Shown here piece after piece: positions 16,523 to 29,209 of a stretch of DNA of 64,000 bases. The position numbers and the translations under genes are program-made. Numbering within the stretch: position 1 is the first letter of the stretch; each line of letters begins with the position of its first letter. Under the pieces are notes generated by a model. That model was not told the DNA's origin. It searched no databases and saw only the letters and a list, made by a program, of their open reading frames with translations. Source of the stretch: Pseudomonas frederiksbergensis (GTDB lineage Bacteria; Pseudomonadota; Gammaproteobacteria; Pseudomonadales; Pseudomonadaceae); contig NZ_MOBP01000005.1 of assembly GCF_003732665.1 (NCBI RefSeq), forward strand, positions 186,001-250,000, written 5' to 3'.

Positions 16523-16879
16523 CTAATTGGGCTTTTTTGACTGCGCCTCCTGATTGCCTAAGGAGACTATCGCTTTTTCCGCAGAAAACTCTATTTCCTC
16601 ACCATTCGCAAAAACCGCCACAAAGCCTTGTGTTATGCCGCCGTATTTTCCTGATCCTCGGTGAACGTCGCGAACATAGAAAGCTATGGCCTGTCCCGGC
16701 GTTAGGTGATTGGTATATGTGCAGTACCTAGAATAAAGGTCACTTAAAAGGTCAAATTCCCTAGATGAGCTGATTTTCAGTTTGGACGCATAATATTTGT
16801 CACGAATGTCGTAAAAAAAGCGGTGTGCAGCTTTCTGGGTAGCGAAATTCTCGTCGAGAACTCTAAGATTTTTGCCCAT
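16523..16879 (-). CDS. DUF3223-like small protein, partner of the DUF3644 gene
   Basis: This 118-aa protein has a layout resembling DUF3223 (the DCL-type domain): FATQKAAHRFFYDI near the N-terminus, then DLLSDLYSRYCTY, YGGITQGFVAVFANGEE and a final DFS-like EFSAEKAIVSL. The match is by pattern, so family membership is tentative. It is the first gene of a leftward pair with the HEPN-type DUF3644 gene. A small protein just upstream of a putative HEPN RNase could be its antitoxin or its sensor; nothing in the sequence decides between these. Confidence 0.6.
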   Translation of the reverse strand: MGKNLRVLDENFATQKAAHRFFYDIRDKYYASKLKISSSREFDLLSDLYSRYCTYTNHLTPGQAIAFYVRDVHRGSGKYGGITQGFVAVFANGEEIEFSAEKAIVSLGNQEAQSKKPN

Positions 16880-17375
16880 GCTTTTTTCCTTCTCTATCCA
16901 TGAATAATCGGTTTCCGTCGTGACGAAGCTATCTCATCGACGAGAAGGAAAACAAGATACCCGTCGCCGATTCTCCCAGAGCTATTTATACGAGCATGCT
17001 ATCCAATGGCTTGTAGAGTGGAGCTAGGTTTATCGTAGCTCAGAGAAATGGTAACGCCGCGTCGCCTCAGCTGGCCACGGTACTGGGCTTGCACGTCTTC
17101 CATTGCATTAGCGGAAGATGCACAGGGGGGAGCTGATGATTTGGTCTTATGTTCACGCATGGACGTGCCAGGCGATGACGCGCATTCTGGCTAGGCGGTT
17201 GGTGACTTGTTTAGCTAGGTGCAGCTGGCTGCTAGGTGTAAACGAATGTTCGAAATCGGATGAGTAAAGGATTGGTCGCTTCTATGGTGATGTGGCATAT
17301 TGCTATTCTTGAATCTCAACCGCATGACCATCACGAGGCCTCGTTTCTGATCAGGCTTTATAGCGAGATAAAGTA
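16880..17375. other. Intergenic region between divergent defence units
   Basis: These 496 bases separate the leftward DUF3644 unit from the rightward ABC-three-component operon. Promoters for both are expected here. No open frame, strong hairpin or RNA gene stands out. Confidence 0.4.
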
Positions 17376-17555
17376 ATGGAATATTTGACGCACGTTTTCA
17401 CATTTCTCGCTGGTTTAGGGGCCGGCTGGACGTTAAAAGTCGTGATAAGTAGCAGGACTACAAAAAATTCCATAAAGCGAAATGTTGTTCAGAAGAACAA
17501 CACCGCAGGGGGAGACATTGTCGGAGGTGACATGAACAAGAATTCAAAAGGATAA
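17376..17555 (+). CDS. 59-aa membrane-anchored protein with GGDIVGGD motif
   Basis: This short gene starts at an ATG and encodes one hydrophobic segment (residues ~6-26, HVFTFLAGLGAGW region), a basic stretch, and then NNTAGGDIVGGDMN. The GD-x-V-x-GD motif is typical of linker regions in conflict-system proteins. It stops at 17553-17555 in the same frame as the next gene, which starts six bases later with its own GDLIGG motif. The stop sits inside an AAAGGATAA that also serves as ribosome site for the next gene. It is either a separate membrane subunit or the first part of a once longer protein split by a stop. Confidence 0.55.
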   Translation: MEYLTHVFTFLAGLGAGWTLKVVISSRTTKNSIKRNVVQKNNTAGGDIVGGDMNKNSKG

Positions 17556-17561
17556 GATATT

Positions 17562-18125
17562 TTGTTCATTAATCAGGCAAAAAATCAGGTGTCTGGTGAT
17601 TTGATTGGTGGGAATAAGTCTGAAACTACAATCAATATCACGGGATCTCAATCTCCCGATGAACTTACATTGTTGTACGCAAAGCTTAAGTCAAATGGTT
17701 CAGGTGATTTGTCGGACGGCACATTTTGCGAGCAATTGGAGCATTACCTCTCTGCGGTAACAGATGGCGATGTGAGAGGATTAGCCGCTAAGCTTGAGGA
17801 AAGTGGACGGGAAGACCTATTGAACTTCGCAATGGGGTTGAAAGAGCGCGCAGCCAAGTCGTTAATGCGGTATCAGACATCTCGTACTGCGCAGCGCGTA
17901 TACACTATTATTCTGGATGAGCTGCATACCAGCTTTATGTTGTCTGTAACGCCGGTCATCCAGGCTGGCGCTAGTCGAGACGAAGTAGATCAAAGGATTA
18001 ACCTAGTTCTTCAGCAAACAAAAGCTATGCTAGGTGAAAATATTCTTGAGTTTACCGTTAAAGATCTTCTGTCACTTTTGTATTTTTTAGGTGGTAACTG
18101 TCATATAAGGTGGGATAAATGCTGA
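17562..18125 (+). CDS. ABC-three-component system CTD-type protein
   Basis: A 187-aa protein starting at a TTG. It begins with a GDLIGGNK linker motif and continues as an all-helical domain of the kind found as the C-terminal domain protein of ABC-three-component (ABC-3C) conflict systems. The assignment rests mainly on context: it is followed by a middle component (ATGCTGA overlap) and a Rad50-like ATPase (overlapping start). In ABC-3C systems this component usually carries or recruits the effector. No effector domain is fused here, but the 59-aa membrane protein just upstream could play that part. Confidence 0.65.
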   Translation: MFINQAKNQVSGDLIGGNKSETTINITGSQSPDELTLLYAKLKSNGSGDLSDGTFCEQLEHYLSAVTDGDVRGLAAKLEESGREDLLNFAMGLKERAAKSLMRYQTSRTAQRVYTIILDELHTSFMLSVTPVIQAGASRDEVDQRINLVLQQTKAMLGENILEFTVKDLLSLLYFLGGNCHIRWDKC

Positions 18126-18632
18126 TTTATCATCCGGCTTATGATGCGTATCATTGCGTTTTCAGAATGCTTTGCATAGTAAGTATATTGCCGAGTATCG
18201 AGCTGGATAAGGCTCGGCTATTAGATTTCTATCTGTTATTCCCTTCTGCTATTTCCTTCTGCTATTTCTAAAATTCGATTGCCTAAAACTCACTCTTCTG
18301 GGCGTCAACTTGCGAAGTTGCTAGCGAATGTATATCGGGATCCTATTAATCCTTCAGCTACCTTTCGCGAACTGCGTTATATTCAGGAAGCTGCATTAAA
18401 GTGTATGGTTGCTTCTGGATTTGTGGAAGCTAAAAGTTACGAAGCGGGGCTGGTGGTTCGAACTAAATTATCTTTGCCAGATAGCATGCTTGAAGCGATT
18501 TCTGCATACCTAGAAAAAAATTTAGAGCTTTCAGAATTTGTCCTCGCTGAGCTGGCAACGATTCCCCTTAAGGGATTGGATGGCTTAAAGGATAGAACAG
18601 GATTGATGGAGTATAGATATGACGTTGCTTAA
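18119..18632 (+). pseudogene. ABC-3C middle component, frame broken by 13-bp duplication
   Basis: An ATG at 18119 overlaps the previous stop and opens a frame reading IYHPAYDAYHCVFRMLCIV and LDKARLLDFYLLFPSAI, the N-terminal signature of ABC-three-component middle components. It hits a stop at 18270-18272. Directly before the stop a 13-base unit occurs twice in tandem (18242-18267). Removing one copy joins the frame to KIRLPKTHSSGRQLAKLLAN and on to the TAA at 18632, giving a 166-aa protein of normal size. A shortened product from a TTG at 18279 is possible but would lack the first third. The next gene starts inside the end of this one. Confidence 0.85.
18242..18267. repeat. 13-bp tandem duplication inside the ABC-3C middle component gene
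   Basis: CCTTCTGCTATTT occurs twice without spacer (18242-18254 and 18255-18267). One copy gives an open frame and two copies shift it by +1, so gain or loss of one unit would switch the gene off or on. Confidence 0.95.
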
Positions 18633-20541
18633 GCCTCTGCTCAGAATCAATCAGCTTCTTGTTCTTCAGGGGAATCACCGGGCTTTCGATTGCCTATTTC
18701 ATTCTGGCGTAAACGTTGTACGTGGTCGAAATAGTTCTGGTAAAACCACGATCATGGATTTAATAGCTTACTCACTGGGTGCGGAGAATATACGGTGGAA
18801 ACCAGAAGCGCTGAAATGCTCTAGCACCTTTGTAGAGATACAACTCAATGCTGGAGTAGCTACTCTCCAGCGAGAAATTTCTACGGAGATTCAACGCCCA
18901 ATTAGTATATTTTGGGGGCCCTTAGAGGCAGCCCTTCAAGCAGGCCCTGGTCAGTGGGAACGTTACCCTTTCAAACGGTCGGAAAAGAAATTCAGTTTCT
19001 CCCAAGCTGTATTCGGTGCGTTAGAGTTGCCTCAAGCGCAAGGTGATGGCGCTTCGAACCTGACGATGCATCAGCTACTCCGGGTGCTCTACGCCGACCA
19101 GCCTTCTGTCCATAGTCCAATTTTTAGGCTGGATTCGTTCGACAGTTCGTTAACGCGAGAGATGATTGGGGGGTATCTTTGCGGTGTTTATGATGATGAG
19201 CTCTATGCTGCGCAGCTCAGAATCAGAGAAGTAAATAAGCAGTTGGAGAAAAAAATCTCTGAGTTGCGTGGGATTTTTAGCGTTCTTGGACGATCAGGCC
19301 AAACTCCCGATCTCGACATGGCGAGCAGCAGAATTCCTGATCTTGAGGCCAAACGAGATGCTTTAACACAGGCGTACATCGCACTTAAAGAAACTCGAAC
19401 AGTTACCGCAAAAGAGTCTGGGGCTGCCCTTGGTAAAACAGATGGATTAAGGAAGCAGTTAAACTCTGCGCGGAAGTACGAGTCTGTCCTAAAAGATGCG
19501 CTGGCTTCGGAAGAGTTTGATATCAGTGATTCAAAGTTATTTTTGAATGAGCTGAATAGCCGTCTCCAAAGTCTCGAGGAGTCAAAGGATACACGTTCGT
19601 TATTTAGTGAAATATCGTTCCATTTTTGCCCGAGCTGTCTATCAGAAATAAAACCTGGGGCGTCAGATAAGCACCACTGCCGATTATGTACTGCAGAGTT
19701 GAGCGATGGTGGGGACTCTCAAGTCCTAAGAATGAAAAACGAGATACAAATACAACTTAAAGAATCATCTTTTCTACTGTCACAAAAAGAGCAGCGTGTT
19801 TTCCAACTTCAACAAGATATTCCAATCGCTTCCAAAGAGGTTAAACGACTGGAGAAAGAGTACCGTTCGGTGTCGTCTACTTGGTCTAGTGATGTTGAGA
19901 CCATATTAGAAGGGCATTCCAGACAGCTTGGTGCTCTCGATGAGGAAATTCGTCAGGCTTATGAGCAGCAAAAACTATCTGGTGTGATATCGGAGCTTCA
20001 AAAGCAACGTGATCTATTGCAGATTGAGCTGAACGGGTTGCAGGATACGATAACTACACTTGAGTCTCGTCAAGAGTCTAGGAAGGTAGAAGTATCCAAG
20101 TCTGTAGAAAAACATATGATACGTTTGTTGCAATTGGATTTACCACTCCAGCCTGAATTTATTAATCCGCATACTGTTTCTTTTGACTTTGTTGATAACT
20201 CTGTCTATGTGAACGGTTCAAAAAATTTCTCCGAAAGCTCGGCAGTCGTTCTTAGACATATTTTTCATCTCGCGCTCTTCACTGCAAGCATGGAGATGCC
20301 ATTCATGCGAGTGCCTAAATTTATGATGCTTGATGGGATTGATGATGGTGGTATGGAGAAAGAGCGTAGCCATAACTTGCAAGAAATAATCGTGTCGGAG
20401 AGTAAAAAATACTTGGTGGATTACCAGATTATTTTCGCAACCTCAGAGATTAATCCTTCTATAGAAAGTTCGGATCTAGTAGTGGGGCGCTATTTCAATC
20501 CTGAAGCACGATCTTTAGATGTTGTGAATTTGCTAAATTGA
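18619..20541 (+). CDS. Rad50-like ABC ATPase of an ABC-three-component system
   Basis: A 640-aa ATPase of the SMC/Rad50/RecN type. Walker A is GRNSSGKT (residues 36-43). Two long coiled-coil arms flank a zinc-hook-like centre (CPSC then CRLC, residues ~336-357). A Walker B-like segment (MMLDGIDDGG) is near residue 570. The usual Walker B DE pair reads DGID, as in several ABC-3C ATPases with altered ends. The start overlaps the middle-component gene by 14 bases. In ABC-3C systems this protein probably senses invading or altered nucleic acid and triggers the effector. With the partner gene broken, the system may be inactive in this strain. Confidence 0.8.
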   Translation: MTLLKPLLRINQLLVLQGNHRAFDCLFHSGVNVVRGRNSSGKTTIMDLIAYSLGAENIRWKPEALKCSSTFVEIQLNAGVATLQREISTEIQRPISIFWGPLEAALQAGPGQWERYPFKRSEKKFSFSQAVFGALELPQAQGDGASNLTMHQLLRVLYADQPSVHSPIFRLDSFDSSLTREMIGGYLCGVYDDELYAAQLRIREVNKQLEKKISELRGIFSVLGRSGQTPDLDMASSRIPDLEAKRDALTQAYIALKETRTVTAKESGAALGKTDGLRKQLNSARKYESVLKDALASEEFDISDSKLFLNELNSRLQSLEESKDTRSLFSEISFHFCPSCLSEIKPGASDKHHCRLCTAELSDGGDSQVLRMKNEIQIQLKESSFLLSQKEQRVFQLQQDIPIASKEVKRLEKEYRSVSSTWSSDVETILEGHSRQLGALDEEIRQAYEQQKLSGVISELQKQRDLLQIELNGLQDTITTLESRQESRKVEVSKSVEKHMIRLLQLDLPLQPEFINPHTVSFDFVDNSVYVNGSKNFSESSAVVLRHIFHLALFTASMEMPFMRVPKFMMLDGIDDGGMEKERSHNLQEIIVSESKKYLVDYQIIFATSEINPSIESSDLVVGRYFNPEARSLDVVNLLN

Positions 20542-20666
20542 ATTTGGATAAGAGGTCAAACGATGTGGCAATGAACAGTTAAGGCGGAGGTGACGCTTTC
20601 TGATTGCTTTTGGTGATACATCCTATTATTAATGTGCAGTTATCCATTTATCATGAAGAGACCCCA

Positions 20667-21032
20667 ATGTCTAAGCTCGCAGAATTTCGCCAGCTCGAAA
20701 AACACCTGGCCGAGCAGCTCGAAGCTCTCGAAACACTGAAAGGCGATGCTGGCCTCAAGAAAGAAATCGAATTCGAAACGAAGCTTCGCGCCTTGCTCGC
20801 TGAGTACGGTTACAGCTTGCAGAAAGTGATCAATTTGCTTGATCCACAGGCCGGTCGTCGCGCTCCAGCAGTAGAGTCCAAGTCTGGCAGCCGTAAGCCA
20901 CGCCAAGTGAAGGTCTACAAGAACCCCCACACCGGCGAGGTCGTAGAGACGAAAGGCGGCAACCACAAGACTCTGAAAGAGTGGAAAGCTGAGCACGGCT
21001 CCGACACCGTCGAGTCCTGGCTGAGCAAGTGA
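20667..21032 (+). CDS. MvaT/H-NS-family xenogeneic silencer
   Basis: A 121-aa MvaT-type protein. The N-terminal coiled coil (MSKLAEFRQLEKHLAEQLEA) drives oligomerisation. The C-terminal AT-hook-like region contains KVYKNPHTGEVVETKGGNHK and LKEWK, the DNA-binding core of the family. The ATG at 20667 is chosen because it gives the family N-terminus; a frame opening 63 bases upstream is rejected. MvaT and MvaU coat AT-rich horizontally acquired DNA in Pseudomonas. An island-borne copy could silence the cargo or interfere with the host's own silencers. It is followed by a strong terminator. Confidence 0.9.
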   Translation: MSKLAEFRQLEKHLAEQLEALETLKGDAGLKKEIEFETKLRALLAEYGYSLQKVINLLDPQAGRRAPAVESKSGSRKPRQVKVYKNPHTGEVVETKGGNHKTLKEWKAEHGSDTVESWLSK

Positions 21033-21049
21033 TTTTTGATTTGAGTACA

Positions 21050-21074
21050 AAAAGGGCCCTTCGAGGGCCCTTTT
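21050..21074 (+). terminator. Strong hairpin terminator, likely bidirectional
   Basis: AAAAGGGCCCT, loop TCG, AGGGCCCTTTT: a perfect 11-bp stem 17 bases after the mvaT-like stop. A-tract and T-tract lie on either side, so it can also end leftward transcripts from hsdR, whose stop is at 21243. Confidence 0.9.
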
Positions 21075-21242
21075 CGTTGAGGACTACTACCGGAAGGCGA
21101 CTTGGAGGCTGTTTGCAAAAACGGTGTCAGCTCGGTCGAAATCTTTGCGTGATGCCTAACGTATTCCCATAAGGTGATACTCAAAAAGACCTTAAGATCG
21201 GGGTATACGTCCAGGCCATTTTATGGCTGCTTCAGTCAGTCA

Positions 21243-24502
<3,260 letters not shown>

Positions 24503-24506
<4 letters not shown>

Positions 24507-25882
24507 GCGGCTACTTCCTTGTTGATTTGGCAATCTTTGGATGTTGCCCAATTCCTTACATCGATTTTTCCGGAGACAACGGATGAGATAAGAGCTGCCC
24601 GGCGCTCTTGTAACAAAGCTATCCCGCGAGTTGCATTGTCTTCCAGGTTTCTAAAAAGCTTCATTCGCTCTGTTATTTCTTTATTAATGCCAATTTGCTC
24701 TTCCAGTGGTGGGGCGGGGATGAATCCACTTGATAGGTATTCCTGCTCAATGCTTTCTACCGTCGCCCCTTCTTTTGACCACTCTAGCAATAATGAACTC
24801 TCATGCCCAAGGATAAAATTTGCAGCATATTCTGCTTTCATGCGCCCATTAAATCGCAGTGCCTTCATGTCCTGATTAAGCGATACGGGGACGGTGTTTA
24901 TTGCAATCGGTATTGTTCTTTGCAATATTCCAGAACGCACAACCATTAGTAGAGCGCCACTTTCTATAAGATTTGTGGAGGACTCAGCTACAGCTCTCTC
25001 CGTAATTTTATCTTGCGTGTCAGACACCCAAAATGACTTCATGTCCTTTGGCGACACCCATGGGATATCACCATCAGTCCAATAGTCAAGGTTCTCTTTG
25101 CTCGGTGTCCCACCCCCTGAAAACGTGCATAAATATTTTAGCGGAGTAACATCCCAGCTCTGAGGCACAGTGCCAAGCCATTTAATGCCAGAGTCGCGCA
25201 TCTTGACGTTTTTCTTTAAGCCCTTGGTGACGATATGACTAATGACGGCTTGACGCTTTTCCTTTAGCAGCTGAATAAGCTTCCTTTGCTTTTCAATCAG
25301 TAAATCTATTTTTGCCATTTCGCTGTCTAGAAAATTGACAATTCCATCTTGTTCTTTGATTGAGGGTACGGGGATAGTAGTATTTGCCAAATATTCCTGC
25401 TCAATACTTTCAACCGTAGCACCTTGCTTTCTCCATTCAAGCAGTAGTGCTGCCTGATTGCCAGCTATAAGATACATTGCGTATTTGGCATTCAGTTCAC
25501 TACTGAATCGGACTGCCTTCATGTCTTGATTTAAAGTGACAGGTACATCATTTATTGCAACAGGTATTGAATGCTGGAGAATCCCTGAGCGAACAACTAA
25601 CAGCAAGGCCCCTTTTTTTAACAGGTTGGTCGAGGAGTGCTTGATCGCTTTTTCTGTAACGCTGTCGATAGTTGATACGATTCTGGATGTTTTCATATCT
25701 TTTGGTGAGACCCAAGGGATGTCTCCATTCCAGTATTCTGGATTGTCTTTGCTTGGTGTGCCTCCGCCACTAAACTGAGATAAGTATTTAAGCGGTATTA
25801 GTTTCCAATCCTTGGGTACGTCACCCAGCCAGGAATTCTCAGAGTTCTTATACTCTGGATAAGCCTTATACTTCCCTGCCAT
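24503..25882 (-). CDS. hsdS: Type I specificity subunit HsdS with two near-twin TRDs
   Basis: A 459-aa specificity subunit. It has two target-recognition domains, each followed by a coiled-coil spacer (the first with DSEMAKIDLLIEKQRKLIQ). The two TRDs are strikingly similar: FSGGGTPSKDNPEYW against FSGGGTPSKENLDYW, GDIPWVSPKDMK in both, GATVESIEQEYL in both. Usually the two halves differ and give an asymmetric bipartite site; twin TRDs predict a near-palindromic bipartite site. The start overlaps the hsdM stop (TAATG) and the stop overlaps the hsdR start, so all three genes are coupled. Confidence 0.95.
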
Positions 25883-28215
25883 TATGAATGCACCTCTTGC
25901 AGCAGCTTCATGATTTCGGCTGACACGGCATCCAGATCAGCATCAATCTCGAGCAAATTCCTTGGCGGTTGATACTGGTAGAAATAACGGTTAAAGGCGA
26001 TTTCATAGCCGACTATGCCGACTTGTTGATCCTTGGCGTCTTTTTTGTTGGCATCAATCCAGGCATCGGGCACGTGGGGCTGCACTTCTTTAAGGAAGTA
26101 AGCTTCGTTAATGGTGTTGACGCTTTGGCTCGGATCCAGCGGTACGTTTTCGTTGTCACGCAGGTCGCTATCGGATTGATATTCCAACACCTCACCGTTG
26201 ACGGCAAACAATCCGTACAGGGGATTTTCTTTGGTTCTGTGCGCCTTTTTGATGACCTTTGCCGCTTCTGGATTCTTCCAGCTCACGGCATCAATGATTT
26301 GTTTTTTGTCTTTGGCGTCTAGGACTATGCTCTGTTGCTTGCAGACTGCTTTGACGGCCTCGTCAAAGGTGTTGAAGTCGTCATGCTGGGCGGTGCCAAT
26401 GCTGGCCTGCAGACTTTGTGTTTTGAGTAACAGCCGCTTCTGATCCATCCAGGTTTTTCTGTTGAGCAGATCCTTGATGTGCTTCTCTTTCAGATCGGGG
26501 AAGTGCAACTTGCAGTAACGTCGAATAGCGTCTTCATGGGTGCTTAGGTCTCCGTAACGCTTGCAGTTGTCGCCGTCGCTCCAGCTTTCGCCCTCTACTG
26601 CGCTGAACTCTTGATAGACCCAATGCATGGCCCTATTGAGGGCGCCGGGGGCGAAGCGACAGGTAGCCACTCGCTCGTCACTGAACTTGTAAGAGAGACG
26701 CAATGGTCGCTCAATACTGATGCGACGATAGCCGAACTCATGGCTGTTGAAGATCTTACTGGCGAAGGTCTTGGCGGCCTCGACTTTCGGATTGGCAGCC
26801 TGGCGGCCTCGACTGCTTTTTTGTGCGGCTTGTTTGTCCAATTCGTAGGCGTCGACTGCGGCAAAGCTACCGAAGGCGCGGATCACCGTGGCGATATCGC
26901 TCTCGTCCATTTCATTGCGCTTGGAGCCGAGGGATTTACGCATTTTTCCGCAAAGGTTCACGCCATTGATCAGCTGTACCTTGCCCTTACGTTCCTGGAC
27001 TTTCTTGTTCGACAGCACCCAGACATAGGTTGAAATGCCGGTGTTGTAGAACATGTCGGTGGGCAGCGCGACGATGGCTTCGAGCAAATCCGCTTCGAGA
27101 ATGTAGCGGCGGATTTCCGATTCGCCAGAGCCAGCGCCACCGGTAAACAAAGGCGATCCATTGAGGATGATGCCAATCCGCCCGCCGCCTTGAGAACCGT
27201 CGCGTAGCTTGCTGAGCAGGTGCATTAAGAACAACAAAGAGCCATCGCTTACCCTTGGCAAACCTGCGCCAAAACGGCCACTGAAACCTTTTTGCGTGTG
27301 CTCTTCACTGATCTCTTGCTCGATTTTTTTCCAATCTACGCCAAAGGGCGGATTGGAGAGCATGTAGTCAAATTCAGTGGCGTAAAGCTGGTCGTTCGAG
27401 AGGGTATTGCCTAGCTTGATGTTGCTGACGTCCTGCCCTTTGATCAGCATGTCCGCTTTGCAGATTGCATAACTCTCAGGGTTTAGCTCCTGTCCATAAG
27501 CTCGCATAACCGCCTGTGGATTCAGCTCATGCACGTATTCCATACCGGATGAGAGAAAGCCGCCCGTACCTGCCGTAGGGTCGTAGATGGTGCGGATGAT
27601 GCCTGGTTTGGTCAGCGCATCATCGTCTTCCATAAACACCAGGGAAGTGGTGAGCCGCACGATGTCGCGCGGGGTAAAGTGCTCCCCAGCGGTGTCATTC
27701 GAGCCTTCCGCAAATCGGCGAATCAACTCTTCAAACACCAAGCCCATGTCGTGGTTGGAAACCGCAACAGGGCTTAAGTCCGTCTTTCTTACCTTCTGCA
27801 CAACCTTGTAGAGCAGGTTGGCATCGTTCAGTTGTCCGAGAAACTCGGTGAATTTGAAGTGTTCGAAAATCTCCCGTGCATCTTTGGAAAAGCCCTGCAG
27901 GTAGGAGTCCAGGTTGGCCTTGATGCCGGATTCACCGAGCTTGGACAGATCCATTTTCGAGGTATTAAAAAACGACAACCCACCGCTGGCACGCAGGAGC
28001 AATTTTTCCTGGGCTTCTTCGGAGATATTGAGTTGCTGGACGCGTGCATGCTCTGCCAGCACTGCCGCCTTGCTTGCCTCCAACACGCACTCGAGGCGAC
28101 GCAACAAGGTGAACGGCAGAATGATACGACCGTATTGGCTTTGCCTAAAATCGCCACGGAGTAAATCGGCTAAAGACCAGATGTAGGCGGCGAGGTTGTT
28201 GGAGGCTTGCGACAT
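25882..28215 (-). CDS. hsdM: Type I modification methylase HsdM
   Basis: A 777-aa N6-adenine methyltransferase subunit. The N-terminal helical domain is followed by the SAM-binding motif DPTAGTGGF (residues 212-220) and the catalytic NPPF (288-291). The ATG at 28215 gives the usual N-terminus ([21 protein letters not shown]) and follows CAGGGAATG at suitable spacing; a longer frame upstream is rejected. The C-terminal ~250 residues extend beyond the compact EcoKI-type methylase and are typical of the longer HsdM group. It is the first gene of the leftward hsdM-hsdS-hsdR operon and needs HsdS for its target. Confidence 0.95.
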   Translation of the reverse strand: MSQASNNLAAYIWSLADLLRGDFRQSQYGRIILPFTLLRRLECVLEASKAAVLAEHARVQQLNISEEAQEKLLLRASGGLSFFNTSKMDLSKLGESGIKANLDSYLQGFSKDAREIFEHFKFTEFLGQLNDANLLYKVVQKVRKTDLSPVAVSNHDMGLVFEELIRRFAEGSNDTAGEHFTPRDIVRLTTSLVFMEDDDALTKPGIIRTIYDPTAGTGGFLSSGMEYVHELNPQAVMRAYGQELNPESYAICKADMLIKGQDVSNIKLGNTLSNDQLYATEFDYMLSNPPFGVDWKKIEQEISEEHTQKGFSGRFGAGLPRVSDGSLLFLMHLLSKLRDGSQGGGRIGIILNGSPLFTGGAGSGESEIRRYILEADLLEAIVALPTDMFYNTGISTYVWVLSNKKVQERKGKVQLINGVNLCGKMRKSLGSKRNEMDESDIATVIRAFGSFAAVDAYELDKQAAQKSSRGRQAANPKVEAAKTFASKIFNSHEFGYRRISIERPLRLSYKFSDERVATCRFAPGALNRAMHWVYQEFSAVEGESWSDGDNCKRYGDLSTHEDAIRRYCKLHFPDLKEKHIKDLLNRKTWMDQKRLLLKTQSLQASIGTAQHDDFNTFDEAVKAVCKQQSIVLDAKDKKQIIDAVSWKNPEAAKVIKKAHRTKENPLYGLFAVNGEVLEYQSDSDLRDNENVPLDPSQSVNTINEAYFLKEVQPHVPDAWIDANKKDAKDQQVGIVGYEIAFNRYFYQYQPPRNLLEIDADLDAVSAEIMKLLQEVHS

Positions 28216-28642
28216 TCTTTGACATTCCCTGCAGTGCTTGGCGATTGCTGACGCGGTGCGAAGCACGATTATTAATAAAACTGGGTGGCATTATGCTGCA
28301 ACAGCAGCACGTGGTTATGCCTGAAATTGGATATTTCCAATCGATAGATTTGCGCGAGTGAATGTTCCCCCTGTGACGGGGTGATACCTAAATCGTAACG
28401 TTTGCTTAGCCGCGTCATCAGTTTTATCGGCGCGCCGTTGTTCCGCAAAGCTTCTGACAATTGGTCGCGGGAGCGCCAGGTGCAGAGCTTTGGCGCTTTC
28501 GGGTTAACAATTTCGGCCAGCTTCCCTTCATCGGTTTACGGCTCATCGCGCTCCAGCGTTCACTACGGCTATGCTTTTGAGGTCAGTTGGGGAGTTAGTT
28601 GATCCTTTTCACAAGGCAGCCGTTTGTCTGGTGGAGGTCGTT
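28216..28642. other. Intergenic region between hsdM and the next gene
   Basis: These 427 bases lie between leftward hsdM and the rightward gene at 28643 and should hold both promoters. Short open frames exist here but none has a ribosome site or recognisable product. Confidence 0.4.
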
Positions 28643-29116
28643 ATGACCCGTACAATCCAGCAAAAATCTAAAACTCGGCGAGGCCGGCCCCGGCTCGAAA
28701 CGCAACGTACCCTCTATCAAATCAAGCTGTCCGGGTGGGATCTTACGTGGTCACTCAGCCTAGCCCTGCCCAACAATTTGAGGACTAACGAAGGTCATTA
28801 TCATGAACATCTGATCCTGACGCTGAAGGGCGAAGTTCTCTACCCGGAGAGCTTCAAATACCCAGAGGTCGAGTGCCAGCTCTACGCAGATCCTCGATTG
28901 ATGCAAGACATAGATCCTCCAAAAGGAATCGGGTCTATGGCAGCAAGCGGGAAACGGCTGGTTGCGTATATAGCAGTGCCTCGCGAGCGGATCGACACCC
29001 TGGTTGGTGCAGCTGACCGACTTCTGTCCCTCGAGTTGAACGCCACCCCGTTGCACTACCGGCGTGCGCTGGTTATGTCGATTCATTTAGGTACAGAGCC
29101 AGAGCCCGATTGGTAA
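28643..29116 (+). CDS. Hypothetical protein, 157 aa
   Basis: Not recognised. The ATG at 28643 follows a strong GGTGGAGG ribosome site, which decides it against a start 72 bases upstream. The product is a basic-then-mixed soluble protein: the N-terminus is rich in K and R (KSKTRRGRPR), then comes a beta-rich body. The basic RGRPR stretch resembles an AT-hook. It stands alone between the hsd operon and the leftward gene at 30400. Confidence 0.6.
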   Translation: MTRTIQQKSKTRRGRPRLETQRTLYQIKLSGWDLTWSLSLALPNNLRTNEGHYHEHLILTLKGEVLYPESFKYPEVECQLYADPRLMQDIDPPKGIGSMAASGKRLVAYIAVPRERIDTLVGAADRLLSLELNATPLHYRRALVMSIHLGTEPEPDW

Positions 29117-29209
29117 TTCTATTGCGAGCTTACCTGGATGATTTTTCAGGCAGAGCCTCCTGTAAATCCTAACCCACAGTAGCTATCTGGCTAATTTCTG
29201 CACGCTCTT

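Noticed and set aside
18279..18632. A functional 117-aa protein starting at the TTG at 18279
   Set aside because: The missing N-terminus lies in frame upstream once the 13-bp duplication is removed, so this is the back part of a broken gene.
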